Numbered from the stretch's first letter, positions 37,635 through 48,091 are shown. The stretch is 64,000 nucleotides of DNA from Sulfitobacter sp. DFL-14 (GCF_003335585.1 NZ_QBFD01000012.1:43822-107821); one strand, 5' to 3'. Notes: generated by a model from the letters alone, not told the origin. Program-made: numbers and translations.

Positions 37635-38783
37635 TCAGTATCCTCCCAATGTCTGGCGGGCGATCACGACGCGTTGCACATCGGATGCCCCTTCATAGAT
37701 GCGCAATGCGCGGATCTCGCGGTAGAGGCTTTCGACCATCTGGCCGTGCCGCACACCGTCGCCCCCATGCAGTTGCACGGCCTTGTCGATCACCTGTTGC
37801 GCGTGGTCGGTGGCAAAGAGCTTGGCCATCGCGGCCTCGCGGGTCACGCGCGGCGCACCGGAATCCTTGGTCCATGCGGCGCGGTAGATCAACAACGCAC
37901 TTGCGTCCACGTCCACCGCCATGTCGGCAATATGGCCCTGCACCATCTGCAGATCGGCCAGCGGCGCCCCCTGCACCTTGCGGGTCGTTACCCGGGCAAT
38001 CGCCTCGTCCAGCGCCCGGCGGGCAAAGCCAAGGGCCGCGGCCGCCACGGTGGAACGGAAGACATCCAGCACCGACATGGCAATGCCGAACCCCTTTCCT
38101 CGTTCACCGATCAGGGCCGAGCCGGGGATTTTCACATTGTCGAAATGCAATGTCGCCAGCGGATGCGGCGCGATGGTTTCCAGTCGTTCCTCCACCTTCA
38201 GGCCGGGCGTGTCGGCGGGCACGACAAAGGCCGACAGCCCCCGCGCCCCCGGCGCCTCGCCGGTGCGGGCAAAAACCGTATAGACATCGGCGATGCCGCC
38301 ATTGGAGATCCAGGTCTTGCGCCCGTTCAGCACAAAACCGTTGCCCTCGGTTTCGGCAGTCATGGTCGAGCTGGCCACGTCAGAGCCCGACTGCGGCTCG
38401 GTCAGCGCAAAGGCCGATATCGCCTCTCCCGCCCGTGTCTTCGGCAACCAGGTCGCCTGCTGCTCGGGCGTGCCGAACAGCGAGATTGCCCCGGTGCCCA
38501 GCCCCTGCATGGCAAAGGCGAAATCGGCCAGACCATCGTGGCGCGCCAGCGTCTCGCGGATCAGGCAGAGGCTGCGCACGTCCAGCACCTCCGCGCCCTC
38601 GGCACCGGAATGGCGCAGCCAGCCGCCCGCCCCCAGCCGCGCCACCAGATCGCGGCAGGCCGCATCGGTGTCGCTGTGATCCACCTCGCCCAGCGTCTTG
38701 CCGGCCCATTGGTCCAGCGCCTCCGCCAGTTCGCGATGCCGCTCCTCGAAGAACGGCCAGGTCAGGAAACTCCGGTCAGACAT
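37635..38783 (-). CDS. Acyl-CoA dehydrogenase
   Basis: The 382-residue flavoenzyme has the family motifs [67 protein letters not shown] and the C-terminal catalytic region [20 protein letters not shown]. In this operon it likely oxidises a cyclic acyl-CoA made from 2-aminobenzoyl-CoA during beta-oxidation-like ring degradation. Of two ATGs, 38783 has a proper ribosome-binding distance to GGGGGA; 38792 does not. A 58-base gap separates it from the hydratase gene. Confidence 0.9.
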   Translation of the reverse strand: MSDRSFLTWPFFEERHRELAEALDQWAGKTLGEVDHSDTDAACRDLVARLGAGGWLRHSGAEGAEVLDVRSLCLIRETLARHDGLADFAFAMQGLGTGAISLFGTPEQQATWLPKTRAGEAISAFALTEPQSGSDVASSTMTAETEGNGFVLNGRKTWISNGGIADVYTVFARTGEAPGARGLSAFVVPADTPGLKVEERLETIAPHPLATLHFDNVKIPGSALIGERGKGFGIAMSVLDVFRSTVAAAALGFARRALDEAIARVTTRKVQGAPLADLQMVQGHIADMAVDVDASALLIYRAAWTKDSGAPRVTREAAMAKLFATDHAQQVIDKAVQLHGGDGVRHGQMVESLYREIRALRIYEGASDVQRVVIARQTLGGY

Positions 38784-38841
38784 GATGCGCATTCCCCCGC
38801 TTCTTTATGCCAAAAATACTCCAACACCCGGCCTGCAAGGT

Positions 38842-39642
38842 TCAATCCCCCTCGAAGACCGGGCGTTCCTTGGCCACAAAGGCCTTGTAGGCGCGCTCGA
38901 AGTCGCCGGTCTGCATGCAGATCGCCTGAGCCTGCGCCTCGGCCTCGATCGCCTGTTCGATGGACATGGACCATTCCTGCGCCAGCATGGTCTTGGTCAT
39001 CATATGGGCAAAATTCGGCCCCGCCTGGATCTGTTGGGCCAGCTTCAGCGCATCGGTCTCCAGTGCCTCCGCTTCGGTCAAACGGTTGAAAAAGCCCCAG
39101 CGCTCGCCTTCCTCCGCCGACATCGACCGCCCGGTATAAAGCAGCTCTGCCGCCCGGGTCTGGCCGATGATGCGCGGCAGGATCGCGCAGGCGCCCATGT
39201 CGCAGCCCGCCAGCCCGACGCGGGTGAAAAGAAACGCGGTCTTTGCCTCGGGCGTCGCCAGCCGCAGGTCGGAGGCCATGGCGATGATCGCGCCCGCACC
39301 GACGCAGATGCCGTCGACGGCGGCGATCACCGGTTTGCCGCAATTCACGATGGCCTTGACCAGATCGCCGGTCATCCGGGTAAACCGCAGCAGCTCCTTC
39401 ATGTTCATCCGGGTCAAGGGACCAATGATATCATGCACATCCCCGCCGGAGCTGAAGTTGCCGCCGTTGGAGCCAAAGATCACCACATCGACGTCATCGG
39501 CATAGACCAGATCGCGGAACCAGTCGCGCATTTCGGCATAGCTGTCGAAGGTCAGCGGGTTCTTGCGGTCCGGGCGGTCGAGCCGCACCGTGGCGATCCC
39601 GTCCTTGATGTCACAGATGAAATGCTTCACGTCACTGCGCAT
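38842..39642 (-). CDS. Enoyl-CoA hydratase/isomerase family protein
   Basis: The 266-residue crotonase-fold protein has [20 protein letters not shown], the first oxyanion-hole motif [52 protein letters not shown] and [17 protein letters not shown]. It most likely hydrates or isomerises an intermediate of the 2-aminobenzoyl-CoA route. The start at 39642 follows AAGGAGA and overlaps the end of the MarR gene by 11 bases. Confidence 0.88.
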   Translation of the reverse strand: MRSDVKHFICDIKDGIATVRLDRPDRKNPLTFDSYAEMRDWFRDLVYADDVDVVIFGSNGGNFSSGGDVHDIIGPLTRMNMKELLRFTRMTGDLVKAIVNCGKPVIAAVDGICVGAGAIIAMASDLRLATPEAKTAFLFTRVGLAGCDMGACAILPRIIGQTRAAELLYTGRSMSAEEGERWGFFNRLTEAEALETDALKLAQQIQAGPNFAHMMTKTMLAQEWSMSIEQAIEAEAQAQAICMQTGDFERAYKAFVAKERPVFEGD

Positions 39643-40096
39643 TTGCAGTCTCCTTTTCTTCAGATTCGGCTGCGGTCGCAAAGGCTTGCAGCCGTTCGGC
39701 CATCTCGCGGGCATCGGCGGGGCTGACGCCGGCCAGCATCTTGTCGATCCATTCCTCATGCGCCCGCGCCTGCCGGGCAAATTCCTTTTGCCCTGCCATT
39801 GTCAGGCGCAGGATGATGGCGCGGCGGTCGCCTGGCACCGGGGTCCGCTCGACCAGACCTTCGTCGCTCAACCGGTCCGCGATGCCGGTCACATTGCCGT
39901 TGGACACCCGCAGCACCCCGCTGAGCTGGCTCATCTTCAGCCCTTCGGGGTGGCGCGACAGGGCCGACATCACGTCAAAACGCGGCAGCGTCGTATTGTG
40001 TTCGCGGCGCAGTTTCTCGCGCACTTCCTGTTCCATGCCCCGCACCACCTTGAGCAGGCGCAGCCAGAGGCGCAAGCGATCCTTGGCGGCACTCAT
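39632..40096 (-). CDS. MarR-family transcriptional regulator
   Basis: The 154-residue winged-helix regulator has [60 protein letters not shown] and [14 protein letters not shown], the MarR pattern with the wing DRR. It sits inside the aminobenzoate operon (ATGA overlap with the SDR gene), so it likely controls it, with a CoA thioester or anthranilate as effector. The perfect inverted repeat at 43166-43204 is its most likely operator. Confidence 0.92.
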   Translation of the reverse strand: MSAAKDRLRLWLRLLKVVRGMEQEVREKLRREHNTTLPRFDVMSALSRHPEGLKMSQLSGVLRVSNGNVTGIADRLSDEGLVERTPVPGDRRAIILRLTMAGQKEFARQARAHEEWIDKMLAGVSPADAREMAERLQAFATAAESEEKETANAQ

Positions 40097-40827
40097 ATCT
40101 CGCCCCCCGAAAGGGACAGCGTGTGGCCGTTCACGGCGGCAGCACCGTCGGACAAGAGGTAAAGCGCTGCGGCAGCGACCTCGGAGGTTTCGACAAAGCG
40201 GTTCTGCGGGCTGGCCTTTGCCAGGATGGCGCGCGCCTCATCTTCGCTCTTGCTGGTGGATTGCACGATGTTGTCGACGCTGCGGGCCAGTAGCGGCGTG
40301 TCGATGAAACCCGGGCAGATGGCGTTTACGGTGATGCCGGTGCGGGCCAGCTCCAGCGCCAGCGCACGGGTCAGGCCGATCACCCCGTGTTTCGCCGCGA
40401 CATACCCCGCGACATAGGGATAGCCCTTGAGCCCGGCGGTGGAGGCGACGACAATCAGCCGCCCCTTGCCCGCCTCCTTCATCCCGGCCAGCGCCGCCTG
40501 CCAGACGTTGAAGACGCCCGTTACATTGACCGCCATCATGTCGGTCATGTCCTGTGCCGTGATCTTGTGAAAGGGTGCCGAATGGGCGGCACCTGCGTTT
40601 GCGATCACCCCGGTGACCGGCCCCTGTGCGTCACGCGCGGCGGCAAAGGCTGCGGCCACCGCTTCCGGGTCGGTCACATCGCAGAGCTGATAGGGCAGCC
40701 CCTGCTCTTTCAGCGGCGCTTCGCGGCGGCCCATGATGGTGACGGCCACACCGGTCTGCGCCACAGCATGGGCAATCTCGGCCCCCACGCCTGTGCCGCC
40801 CCCGGTGACGATCACATGGCCGGTCAT
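40093..40827 (-). CDS. SDR-family oxidoreductase (probable 3-hydroxyacyl-CoA dehydrogenase role)
   Basis: The 244-residue short-chain dehydrogenase has the cofactor motif [17 protein letters not shown] in place of NNAG, active-site STAG and YVAAK, and the family C-terminus [20 protein letters not shown]. In the operon it is placed to oxidise a hydroxyacyl-CoA after the hydratase step. It overlaps the start of MarR and the stop of abmA by four bases on each side (ATGA). Confidence 0.88.
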   Translation of the reverse strand: MTGHVIVTGGGTGVGAEIAHAVAQTGVAVTIMGRREAPLKEQGLPYQLCDVTDPEAVAAAFAAARDAQGPVTGVIANAGAAHSAPFHKITAQDMTDMMAVNVTGVFNVWQAALAGMKEAGKGRLIVVASTAGLKGYPYVAGYVAAKHGVIGLTRALALELARTGITVNAICPGFIDTPLLARSVDNIVQSTSKSEDEARAILAKASPQNRFVETSEVAAAALYLLSDGAAAVNGHTLSLSGGEI

Positions 40828-43115
40828 ACCTGTTCCACTTCCGCCGCGCGGTCGGCCAGCCGCCAGGCCTGATCACGCCCCGCCTCATAGGGCAGCGGCC
40901 ATTTTGCGTGGCGGTCGCCAATCTCGGCTCCGGCACGCAACGTCCAATAGGGGTCCGACAGATGCGGCCGCGCCAGGCAGACAAGATCGGCGCGCCCTGC
41001 CATCAGGATCGAATTGACATGGTCGGCCTCGTAGATGTTGCCGACAGCCATGGTCCTGATCCCCGCCTCGTTGCGGATGCGGTCAGAGAAGGGCGTCTGG
41101 AACATACGGCCATAGGTTGGCGTGCGGTCGGCCGAGGTCTGACCGGCGGAAACGTCGATGATGTCAGCGCCTGCCGCCTCGAACATCCTTGCGATTTCAA
41201 CGGCGTCTTCGGGGGTCACCCCGTCATCGCCCGCCCAGTCGTTGGCAGAGATGCGCACAGACATCGGCTTGTCCTCAGGCCAGACCGCGCGCATGGCGCT
41301 GAACACTTCCAAGGGGTAGCGCATGCGGTTTTCCAGGCTGCCGCCATATTCGTCGTCGCGCCTGTTGCTGAGCGGCGAGATGAAGGAGGAGATGAAATAG
41401 CCGTGCGCGGCATGCAGTTCGATCATGTCAAAGCCCGCGCGCTCCGCCATTTCGGCGGCGGCGACAAATTCATCGCGCACCCTGTCCAAGTCTGCGCGGG
41501 TTGCCGCCTGCGGCGTGGCGTTGTCATCCGACCAGGGGATGGCGGAGGCTGAAATCAGCGGCCAGTTGCCCTCTTTCAACGGCGTGTCCATGCCTTCCCA
41601 GCCGATCCGGGTCGAACCCTTGCGCCCGGAATGGCCGATCTGGCTGCAGATCTTGGCACCCGTCTCTGCGTGGACGAAATCGGTCAGGCGTTTCCACGCC
41701 GCCTCGTGTTCGGGGGCATAGAGGCCGGGGCAACCGGGTGTGATCCGCCCCTCGGGCGAGACGCAGGTCATCTCGGTATAGACCAGCCCCGCGCCACCCT
41801 TGGCCCGTTCGCCGTAGTGGATCAGGTGCCAGTCGGTGGGGCAGCCATCGACCGCCTTGTATTGTGCCATGGGCGAGACGACGATGCGGTTGGCAAGATC
41901 CATATTGCGCAGGCGGAACGGTGCGAACATCGGCGCGCGTACCGGGCCATTGCTGCCTGCGCCCGCCTGTTCCATGAACCACTTTTCCGCGCCTTCAAGC
42001 CACTTGGAATCACGCGCGCGCAGATTCTCGTGGCTGATCCGCTGGCTGCGGGTCAGCATCGAATAGTTCAACTGTACCGGGTCCAGGTCGAGGTAGCGTT
42101 CGACATCTTCGAACCATTCAAGCGAGTTGCGCGCCGCCGATTGCAGGCGCAGCACCTCAAGTCTGCGCGCGTCTTCATATTTCTCGAATGCTTTCGCGAT
42201 GTCGCGTTCCTCGTGCACATGCTCCGCCAGCGAGATCGCGGATTCCAGCGCCAGCTTGGTGCCCGACCCGATGGAGAAATGCGCCGTTGCGGCGGCATCC
42301 CCCAGCAGCACGACGTTCTCGTGGTGCCAGGTTTCACACAACACGCGGGGGAACCTGATCCAGGCGGAGCCCCGGATGTGTTTGGCATTGGTCATCAGGT
42401 TGTGGCCGTCCAGGTGGTCCTTGAACACCTCTTCGCAGATCGCGATGGTCTCGGCTTGCGTCTTGTCGCCAAAGCCGTAGTTGTCGAATGTCTGCTGCGA
42501 ACATTCGACGATGAAGGTCGCCGTGTCCTTGTCGAACTGATAGGCATGCACCCAAAGCCAGCCCTTGTCGGTCTTCTCGAAGATGAAGGTGAAGGCATCG
42601 TCGAACTTCTGGTGGGTGCCAAGCCAGAGGAACTGGCATTTGCGCACATCAATGTCGGGCTGGAAAGTGTCCTGGAATTCCAGCCGGGTCTTGGAATTCA
42701 GCCCGTCGCAGGCGACCACAAGGTCATAATCGTCCATATAGGCCGATGCGCTTTCAACTTCGGTTTCGAATTGCAGGTTCACGCCCAGCTCGCGGGCCCG
42801 CGCCTGCAGGATCATCAGCAATTGCTTGCGCCCGATGCCGCAGAACCCATGGCCGGAGCTGACCGTCTTCTGACCCTTGTAGACCAGCGCCATGTCATCC
42901 CAATAGGCAAAGTGGCTGCGGATTTCGCGGGCCGAGACGGGATCATTGGCTTCGAGGTTGGCCAATGTCTCATCCGACAGCACCACGCCCCAGCCGAAGG
43001 TATCGTCAGGTTTGTTGCGCTCCAGCACGGTCACATCCGCATCCGGGTTCCGCAACTTGGTCGAAATGGCGAAATACAGCCCGGCAGGACCGCCGCCCAG
43101 ACAAATTGCACGCAT
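40824..43115 (-). CDS. abmA: 2-aminobenzoyl-CoA monooxygenase/reductase (fused flavoprotein), probable
   Basis: The 763-residue protein is a fusion. The first ~390 residues are a FAD aromatic hydroxylase: [57 protein letters not shown]. Residues ~395-763 are an Old Yellow Enzyme-type domain: [40 protein letters not shown] and [20 protein letters not shown]. Known enzymes with this layout are 2-aminobenzoyl-CoA monooxygenase/reductase and salicyloyl-CoA 5-hydroxylase. The kynAU and ligase setting favours the former. The ATG at 43115 has AGGGGA at good distance; GTG 43121 is an alternative. It is the first gene of the operon. Confidence 0.88.
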   Translation of the reverse strand: MRAICLGGGPAGLYFAISTKLRNPDADVTVLERNKPDDTFGWGVVLSDETLANLEANDPVSAREIRSHFAYWDDMALVYKGQKTVSSGHGFCGIGRKQLLMILQARARELGVNLQFETEVESASAYMDDYDLVVACDGLNSKTRLEFQDTFQPDIDVRKCQFLWLGTHQKFDDAFTFIFEKTDKGWLWVHAYQFDKDTATFIVECSQQTFDNYGFGDKTQAETIAICEEVFKDHLDGHNLMTNAKHIRGSAWIRFPRVLCETWHHENVVLLGDAAATAHFSIGSGTKLALESAISLAEHVHEERDIAKAFEKYEDARRLEVLRLQSAARNSLEWFEDVERYLDLDPVQLNYSMLTRSQRISHENLRARDSKWLEGAEKWFMEQAGAGSNGPVRAPMFAPFRLRNMDLANRIVVSPMAQYKAVDGCPTDWHLIHYGERAKGGAGLVYTEMTCVSPEGRITPGCPGLYAPEHEAAWKRLTDFVHAETGAKICSQIGHSGRKGSTRIGWEGMDTPLKEGNWPLISASAIPWSDDNATPQAATRADLDRVRDEFVAAAEMAERAGFDMIELHAAHGYFISSFISPLSNRRDDEYGGSLENRMRYPLEVFSAMRAVWPEDKPMSVRISANDWAGDDGVTPEDAVEIARMFEAAGADIIDVSAGQTSADRTPTYGRMFQTPFSDRIRNEAGIRTMAVGNIYEADHVNSILMAGRADLVCLARPHLSDPYWTLRAGAEIGDRHAKWPLPYEAGRDQAWRLADRAAEVEQV

Positions 43116-43165
43116 GGTCACATCCCCTCTTCAAAGCAGTTGCGGCAAGGCTATGCGGTTTTATT

Positions 43166-43204
43166 TTTTACTTCAAGCAAAAATATTTTAAGGTTGAAGT
43201 AAAA
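43166..43204. promoter_or_regulatory. Perfect 11-bp inverted repeat, candidate MarR operator
   Basis: TTTTACTTCAA (43166-43176) and TTGAAGTAAAA (43194-43204) are exact reverse complements, 17 AT-rich bases apart. They lie 51-89 bases upstream of the abmA start, in the gap before the divergent kinase-like gene. The AT-richness contrasts sharply with the surroundings and should include the operon promoter. Confidence 0.65.
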
Positions 43205-43280
43205 TGCATTCCCTGCCCGGGACCGCCTTTCCGGCGGATTGAGGATGGCCCTTGCCGCCCGATTGGGCCAATGTCGCGCC

Positions 43281-44171
43281 ATGACTGACAAACAGATAAA
43301 TCCCGATTGGGTTGCAGTGGATGCAGGCGCAGAGGGGCTGCGGGCCTGGGCGATGCAGGGTGGCCGCGCGGTGGCGCAGGTGCAGCAGGCCGGATCAAAC
43401 GCGCGTGACCTGACAGCTGGCGGGCTGCGCCCTGCCCTGCAGGACCTGACCGCGGGTTGGCAGCTCGGCAGCAAGACGCCGGTGGTGATCTGCGGCCCCC
43501 TTGAAGGCGGTGCGGCCGCGCTGCGGGCGGTGCCCTGTACGCCACTGGGCGAAAGCCTGCCATGCGCCAATGACACGGCATCGCCGCTCTACCCGGTGCC
43601 GGGATTGCGGCAGAAGTCCCCCGCCGATGTCATGCAGGGCGGGGAAACCCGCATCGCCGGGTTCCTGGCGCTCAACCCCGGCTGGGACGGGGTGATCTGC
43701 CTGACCGGGCCACACAGCATCTGGGCCGAGGTCAGCGCGGGCGAAGTGGTCAGCTTTCAAAGTTTCATGAGCGGCGAGCTGGTCACGCTGCTTCGGGAAC
43801 ATTCGACCCTGCGCCCCGCCCTGGCCCAAGCCACCATCGACATGGCCGATTTTGGCGCGGCGGTGTCGGACAGCCTGAGCCGGCCCGAACGCCTGGCCGC
43901 CCGTCTGCTGGCGATCCGCTCCGGGCATCTGTCGGGATCAGCAGCAGAGGGCGCGGCGCTTGCACAGTTGAACGGACTGCTGATCGGGGCGGAACTGGCG
44001 GCGGCGCGTCCCTATTGGCTGGGTCAGAACCTTGCCCTGATCGGCGCACCGGAACAGACCCGCCTCTATGCGGCGGCGCTGGAAGCGCAGGGCGCCCCCG
44101 CGACCGTCGCGGAGGCGGCCCGCATGGCACTGGCCGGGCTGACCGCTGCCTACCGCCTGGCCGAGGGCTGA
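43281..44171 (+). CDS. 2-dehydro-3-deoxygalactonokinase (DgoK) family protein, degenerate
   Basis: The 296-residue protein follows DgoK along its length: VPGLRQKSPADVMQGGETRI, AGFLALNPGWDGVICLTG, FQSFMSGELVTLLREHSTL and LIGAPEQTRLYAAALEA. The phosphate-binding start, DxGTTNxR in active enzymes, reads DAGAEGLR here (residues 14-21), and GTHSKW reads GPHSIW (143-148). Activity as a sugar-acid kinase is therefore doubtful. It is divergent from the aminobenzoate operon and 69 bases before the decarboxylase gene on the same strand. Confidence 0.75.
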   Translation: MTDKQINPDWVAVDAGAEGLRAWAMQGGRAVAQVQQAGSNARDLTAGGLRPALQDLTAGWQLGSKTPVVICGPLEGGAAALRAVPCTPLGESLPCANDTASPLYPVPGLRQKSPADVMQGGETRIAGFLALNPGWDGVICLTGPHSIWAEVSAGEVVSFQSFMSGELVTLLREHSTLRPALAQATIDMADFGAAVSDSLSRPERLAARLLAIRSGHLSGSAAEGAALAQLNGLLIGAELAAARPYWLGQNLALIGAPEQTRLYAAALEAQGAPATVAEAARMALAGLTAAYRLAEG

Positions 44172-44240
44172 CATCAAGCCTGTTGACCTGTGCCGACGCC
44201 GCCTTTACTTAACATGATAAATTAAACGGAGAGAGCGGCT

Positions 44241-45659
44241 GTGAACTGGGAAGAGTTTCGAAAGCGCGGCGCGGATGCCGCGCACTGGGCATCGGATTAT
44301 CACCGCGACCTGCGCGCGCGGCCTGTCAGGGCGCGCAGCAAGCCGGGCGATGTGCTGGCGCAACTGCCGCTCTGCCCGCCGGATGCGGCACAGCCTGTCG
44401 ATGACATCCTTGCCGATCTGGAACAGACCATCCTGCCGGGAATGACCCATTGGCAGCACCCCCGTTTCTTTGCCTATTTCCCGGCCAATGCCGCCCCCAT
44501 ATCGGTCCTTGCGGAATATTATGTCAGCGCCATCGCGGCGCAATGCATGCTCTGGCAGACCTCGCCCGCGGCGACGGAACTGGAGACCCGCGTCTGCGAC
44601 TGGATGCGCCAGGCCATCGGCCTGCCCGAAGGATTCTCGGGCGTGATCCAGGACAGCGCCAGCACCGCAACGCTTTGTGCGGTGCTCAGCATGCGGGAAC
44701 GCGCGCTGGACTGGGCGGGGAATGCCGAAGGGCTGAGCGGCCAGCCCACCTTGCGCATCTATTGCTCGGCCGAGGTGCATACATCCATCGACCGGGCGAT
44801 CTGGATCAGCGGCATCGGCGAGGCAAATCTTGTGCGCATCCCCACAGGCGGCCCCACCCGCGCGATGGATGTGGCTGCCCTGCGCGCCGCCATCGCAGCG
44901 GACCGGGCGGCGGGCATGCTGCCCGCCGGGATCATCGCCTGTGTCGGCGGCACCAGTGCGGGGGCAACAGATGACATCGCCCGCGTGATGGATGTGGCCG
45001 AGGCCGAAGGGCTTTATACCCATGTGGACGCGGCCTGGGCGGGCTCCGCCATGATCTGCCCCGAATTCCAGAATCTCTGGGCGGGGGTGGAACGCGCGGA
45101 TTCGGTGGTGCTGAACCCGCACAAATGGCTTGGCGCGCAATTCGACTGCACCACCCATTTCCTGCGGGACCCTGCGACGCTGGTGAAAACGCTGGCGATC
45201 CAGCCGGAGTATCTGAAAACCCATGGCGCGGACGGGATCATCAACTATTCCGAATGGTCCGTGCCGCTGGGCCGCCGGTTCCGTGCGCTGAAGCTGTGGT
45301 TCCTGATCCGGGCGCATGGGCTGGACGGGCTGCGCCAGATGATCCGCAACCACGTGGACTGGACCGTGGCGCTGGCGCAGCGGCTGGCCGGGGTGCCGGG
45401 TTTCGAGATCGTGACCCAGCCGATGCTGTCGCTCTTTACCTTCCGCTATGCGCCCCCCGGTGCCGGGGACCTGGACGCGCTGACCCAGGACCTGGTGAAC
45501 AGGATCAACGACGACGGGCGGATCTATCTGACACAGACACGGATCGACGGCGCGCTGGTGATCCGCTTCCAGGCCGGCGCCTTTACCGCAACAGCCGAAG
45601 ATGTGGAGATGGCGTTTGACGTGATCACGGAACTGGCAGCGGATATGCGCCCCGTCTGA
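44241..45659 (+). CDS. Pyridoxal-dependent (aromatic-L-amino-acid type) decarboxylase
   Basis: The 472-residue group II PLP decarboxylase has HWQHPRFFAYFPANAAPISV, GVIQDSASTATLCAVLSMRE, the PLP-stacking His180 (SAEVHTS), VGGTSAGATDDI, D263 (HVDAAW) and the PLP Lys295 (VLNPHKWLGAQFDCT). Relatives decarboxylate tryptophan, tyrosine, DOPA or related amino acids; the exact substrate is open. Being next to the tryptophan operon hints at an aromatic amino acid. It starts with GTG after a GGAGAGAG ribosome-binding site. Confidence 0.87.
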   Translation: MNWEEFRKRGADAAHWASDYHRDLRARPVRARSKPGDVLAQLPLCPPDAAQPVDDILADLEQTILPGMTHWQHPRFFAYFPANAAPISVLAEYYVSAIAAQCMLWQTSPAATELETRVCDWMRQAIGLPEGFSGVIQDSASTATLCAVLSMRERALDWAGNAEGLSGQPTLRIYCSAEVHTSIDRAIWISGIGEANLVRIPTGGPTRAMDVAALRAAIAADRAAGMLPAGIIACVGGTSAGATDDIARVMDVAEAEGLYTHVDAAWAGSAMICPEFQNLWAGVERADSVVLNPHKWLGAQFDCTTHFLRDPATLVKTLAIQPEYLKTHGADGIINYSEWSVPLGRRFRALKLWFLIRAHGLDGLRQMIRNHVDWTVALAQRLAGVPGFEIVTQPMLSLFTFRYAPPGAGDLDALTQDLVNRINDDGRIYLTQTRIDGALVIRFQAGAFTATAEDVEMAFDVITELAADMRPV

Positions 45660-45671
45660 GCCGGAACGACC

Positions 45672-46547
45672 TCAGGGCGCGACGACAGTCACACCGGGAA
45701 TGCGCTGGATGGTCAGCAGATCCTCGTCATAGATATCCGTCATCTGCTCGACCAGCTCATCGGTCCAGCCGGGCATGTCGAGCTCTTCCTCGATCTCCTC
45801 CTCCAGCGCGAACTTGTCGAGGAAGGCCGAAATCACCCGGCGTTTCTGCATCTCGGACATGCCGGGGTGGTTGTCGATATAGGCCCGGAAGCGCTGCATG
45901 CCTTCCTTGCTCATGATCGCCGCCAACAGGTCGAAACCGCCTGCAATCTTCTCGTGATGTTCGACACCCGCCATCTCGCGGATGATCTGGGACCAGATCA
46001 GCGGCATGTCCTCGTTGCACCAGACGGTGATCGGAATATCGGGCGCGGCCTGACGGATCGCCAACAAGGTTTCGGACCATTTGACATCCAGCGGCCCGCG
46101 CCCGCCCCAGAAGGCGGTATCGGATTTTTCCAGGGCAACTGAATGCAGCACCGGCAACAGCGCCGCCGGATTGCGGATCGCCAGAAAGATCTCCACCTCG
46201 TCATCGGGGAAAATCTCGGACATGTTGCGCATCCGCGCTGCGGCGTCGGGATAGAGCCTTCCCTGCCGCACCGCGGTGCCTGCGGTGCGAAAGAAATTGG
46301 GATCGGAGAGGATCACCCGTTCGGCGGGGTCATCATCAAGGATGACATCCAAAAGCACCTCGCGCGCATCGGGCCCGGCCGGCGCCCGGTGCATCGCGTT
46401 CAGCGTATCGCGCACCAGCTTGCGGTAGGTCCCCGGACCGGGGATCATGATTCCACGCTCCCGGAACTGGGCGGCATTGCGCAGCATGGATTTGATCAGC
46501 CGGTCCTGTTCGGTGTAATGGGCGCCAGTATGCAAGATCAACTGCAT
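45672..46547 (-). CDS. Sulfotransferase-like protein of unknown function
   Basis: The 291-residue protein starts MQLILHTGAHYTEQDRLIKS, which resembles the LHxGAHKTGTTxLQ phosphosulfate loop of small sulfotransferases but lacks the K-T-G-T-T core (it reads HYTEQD). The next segments, RERGIMIPGPGTYR and VEIFLAIRNPAALLPVL, also follow the sulfotransferase pattern. The C-terminal part is very acidic (FALEEEIEEELDMPGW). It may be an inactive or divergent member. It converges on the decarboxylase gene, 12 bases between stops. I cannot assign a function. Confidence 0.55.
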   Translation of the reverse strand: MQLILHTGAHYTEQDRLIKSMLRNAAQFRERGIMIPGPGTYRKLVRDTLNAMHRAPAGPDAREVLLDVILDDDPAERVILSDPNFFRTAGTAVRQGRLYPDAAARMRNMSEIFPDDEVEIFLAIRNPAALLPVLHSVALEKSDTAFWGGRGPLDVKWSETLLAIRQAAPDIPITVWCNEDMPLIWSQIIREMAGVEHHEKIAGGFDLLAAIMSKEGMQRFRAYIDNHPGMSEMQKRRVISAFLDKFALEEEIEEELDMPGWTDELVEQMTDIYDEDLLTIQRIPGVTVVAP

Positions 46548-46823
46548 GGTATTTGCTTCGCACTTTCCTGATTTCGCCCTTCCTTATCCCGTTGCGGCAC
46601 CTGTGTAAAACTGCAAATGCGCGCCCCGGCCGGCCCGGTGGAAACCGGCCAGTTCAGCTGCCGCCCGGCCTGCCTGCCCGACCGGCTGATCACAGCGGCA
46701 CCGCAGGGCAAAAGATTTTTCACCGAGCCTCACTGACCCGCTTGCATCCGCAATCGCGATCCACTAAAGAACGCCCACGCTTGAACGGACATCCCCTTCA
46801 ACGCGTCATCGCCTCAGGCGACG

Positions 46824-46899
46824 GCCCCTATAGCTCAGCTGGTAGAGCAACTGATTTGTAATCAGTAGGTCCGCGGTTCGAGTCCGTGTGGGGGCACCA
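46824..46899 (+). tRNA. tRNA-Thr (anticodon TGT)
   Basis: A full cloverleaf is seen: acceptor GCCCCTA/TGGGGGC, D arm with AGCTCAGCTGGTAGAGCA, anticodon stem ACTGA/TCAGT around TTTGTAA (anticodon 46857-46859), T arm with GGTTCGAGTCC, and an encoded CCA. The 276 bases before it (46548-46823) hold no gene. A restriction-modification pair follows downstream. Confidence 0.95.
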
Positions 46900-47131
46900 T
46901 TTTTCAAAACATCCTGATGCACGGCAGAAACACCATCTGCATCCTTCACCTGCCGTCCGTCTTTCCATTCCGGTGGTTTGGACTTACCCTCGCCCCGGGT
47001 AAAAGTCCTGCACGGGATGGCTTTTGAAGGTTGCCCGGACTGCGCCTATCGAATAGGAACGAATACAGAACTATTGACGTGAACGCGGGGATGACGGATC
47101 GTTTCCACCACGATGAAGAGGGCCGACAGCA

Positions 47132-48091
47132 GTGCTGACATCCGTAGAACTTTGCGCTGGTGCCGGCGGTCAGGCCCTCGGGCTTGAGAAGGCCGGATTT
47201 GCCCATACCGCATTGGTCGAGATCGACAGTCATTGCTGCAACACGCTGCGCCACAACCGGCCCGGCTGGAACGTCCTTGAAGAAGACATGCGCCTCTTCA
47301 AGGAGGGTGCCGAGGCCTACAAGGGTGTTGACCTTCTGGCAGGCGGCCTGCCCTGCCCGCCTTTCTCCATCGCCGGGAAACAGCTTGGCGAAAAGGACGA
47401 GCGCAACCTGTTCAACGATGCCATCGACATTATTGACGCCGCCCGCCCCCGCGCGGTGATGATCGAAAACGTGCGCGGTTTCCTGGGTGCGGTTTTTCAT
47501 GACTATCGGGAGCGGCTGAAAACACAGCTGGACAAGCTGGGGTATCAGACGGACTGGCGGCTGCTGAACGCCTCGGATTATGGCGTTCCGCAGCTGCGGC
47601 CGCGTGTGGTGATTGTGGCAATTGCAAAGGACCGTGCGGAATACTTCGATTGGCCGGAAGCGAATGTGCACAACCCGCCGTCGGTCGGGGAAACATTGCA
47701 AGACCTGATGGCGGCGCGGGGCTGGCCGGGTGCGGCGGAATGGGCTGCAAAGGCCGATGAAATTGCGCCGACCATCGTGGGCGGCTCCAAGAAACATGGC
47801 GGCCCGGACCTTGGCCCGACACGCGCGCGGGCAGCCTGGGCCACTTTGGGCGTCGAGGGGCGGACCATTGCGCCCGAGGCACCCGATCGCTTTTTCACGG
47901 GAATGCCGCGCCTGACGGTCCCGATGGTGGCACGGATTCAGGGTTTTCCGGACGACTGGCATTTTACCGGAGCCAAGACCAATGCCTATCGCCAGGTCGG
48001 CAATGCCTTTCCGCCGCCGGTTGCCCAGGCAGTATCGGGCCAGATCGCAAAAGTGCTGCGCAAGCGCGTGCTGCGCGTGGTCAACGGCTAG
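47132..48091 (+). CDS. Type II DNA (cytosine-5-)-methyltransferase, M.NaeI-like partner
   Basis: The 319-residue C5-methyltransferase has motif I VELCAGAGGQALGLEKAGF, the catalytic Cys75 in GGLPCPPFSIAGKQ (motif IV), ENVRGF (motif VI), DYGVPQLRPRVVIVA (motif VIII) and the C-terminal RQVGNAFPPPVAQAV (motif X). The target recognition domain between VIII and IX is short. It starts with GTG at 47132. It is paired with a NaeI-like endonuclease 66 bases downstream, so its target may be GCCGGC. Confidence 0.9.
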   Translation: MLTSVELCAGAGGQALGLEKAGFAHTALVEIDSHCCNTLRHNRPGWNVLEEDMRLFKEGAEAYKGVDLLAGGLPCPPFSIAGKQLGEKDERNLFNDAIDIIDAARPRAVMIENVRGFLGAVFHDYRERLKTQLDKLGYQTDWRLLNASDYGVPQLRPRVVIVAIAKDRAEYFDWPEANVHNPPSVGETLQDLMAARGWPGAAEWAAKADEIAPTIVGGSKKHGGPDLGPTRARAAWATLGVEGRTIAPEAPDRFFTGMPRLTVPMVARIQGFPDDWHFTGAKTNAYRQVGNAFPPPVAQAVSGQIAKVLRKRVLRVVNG

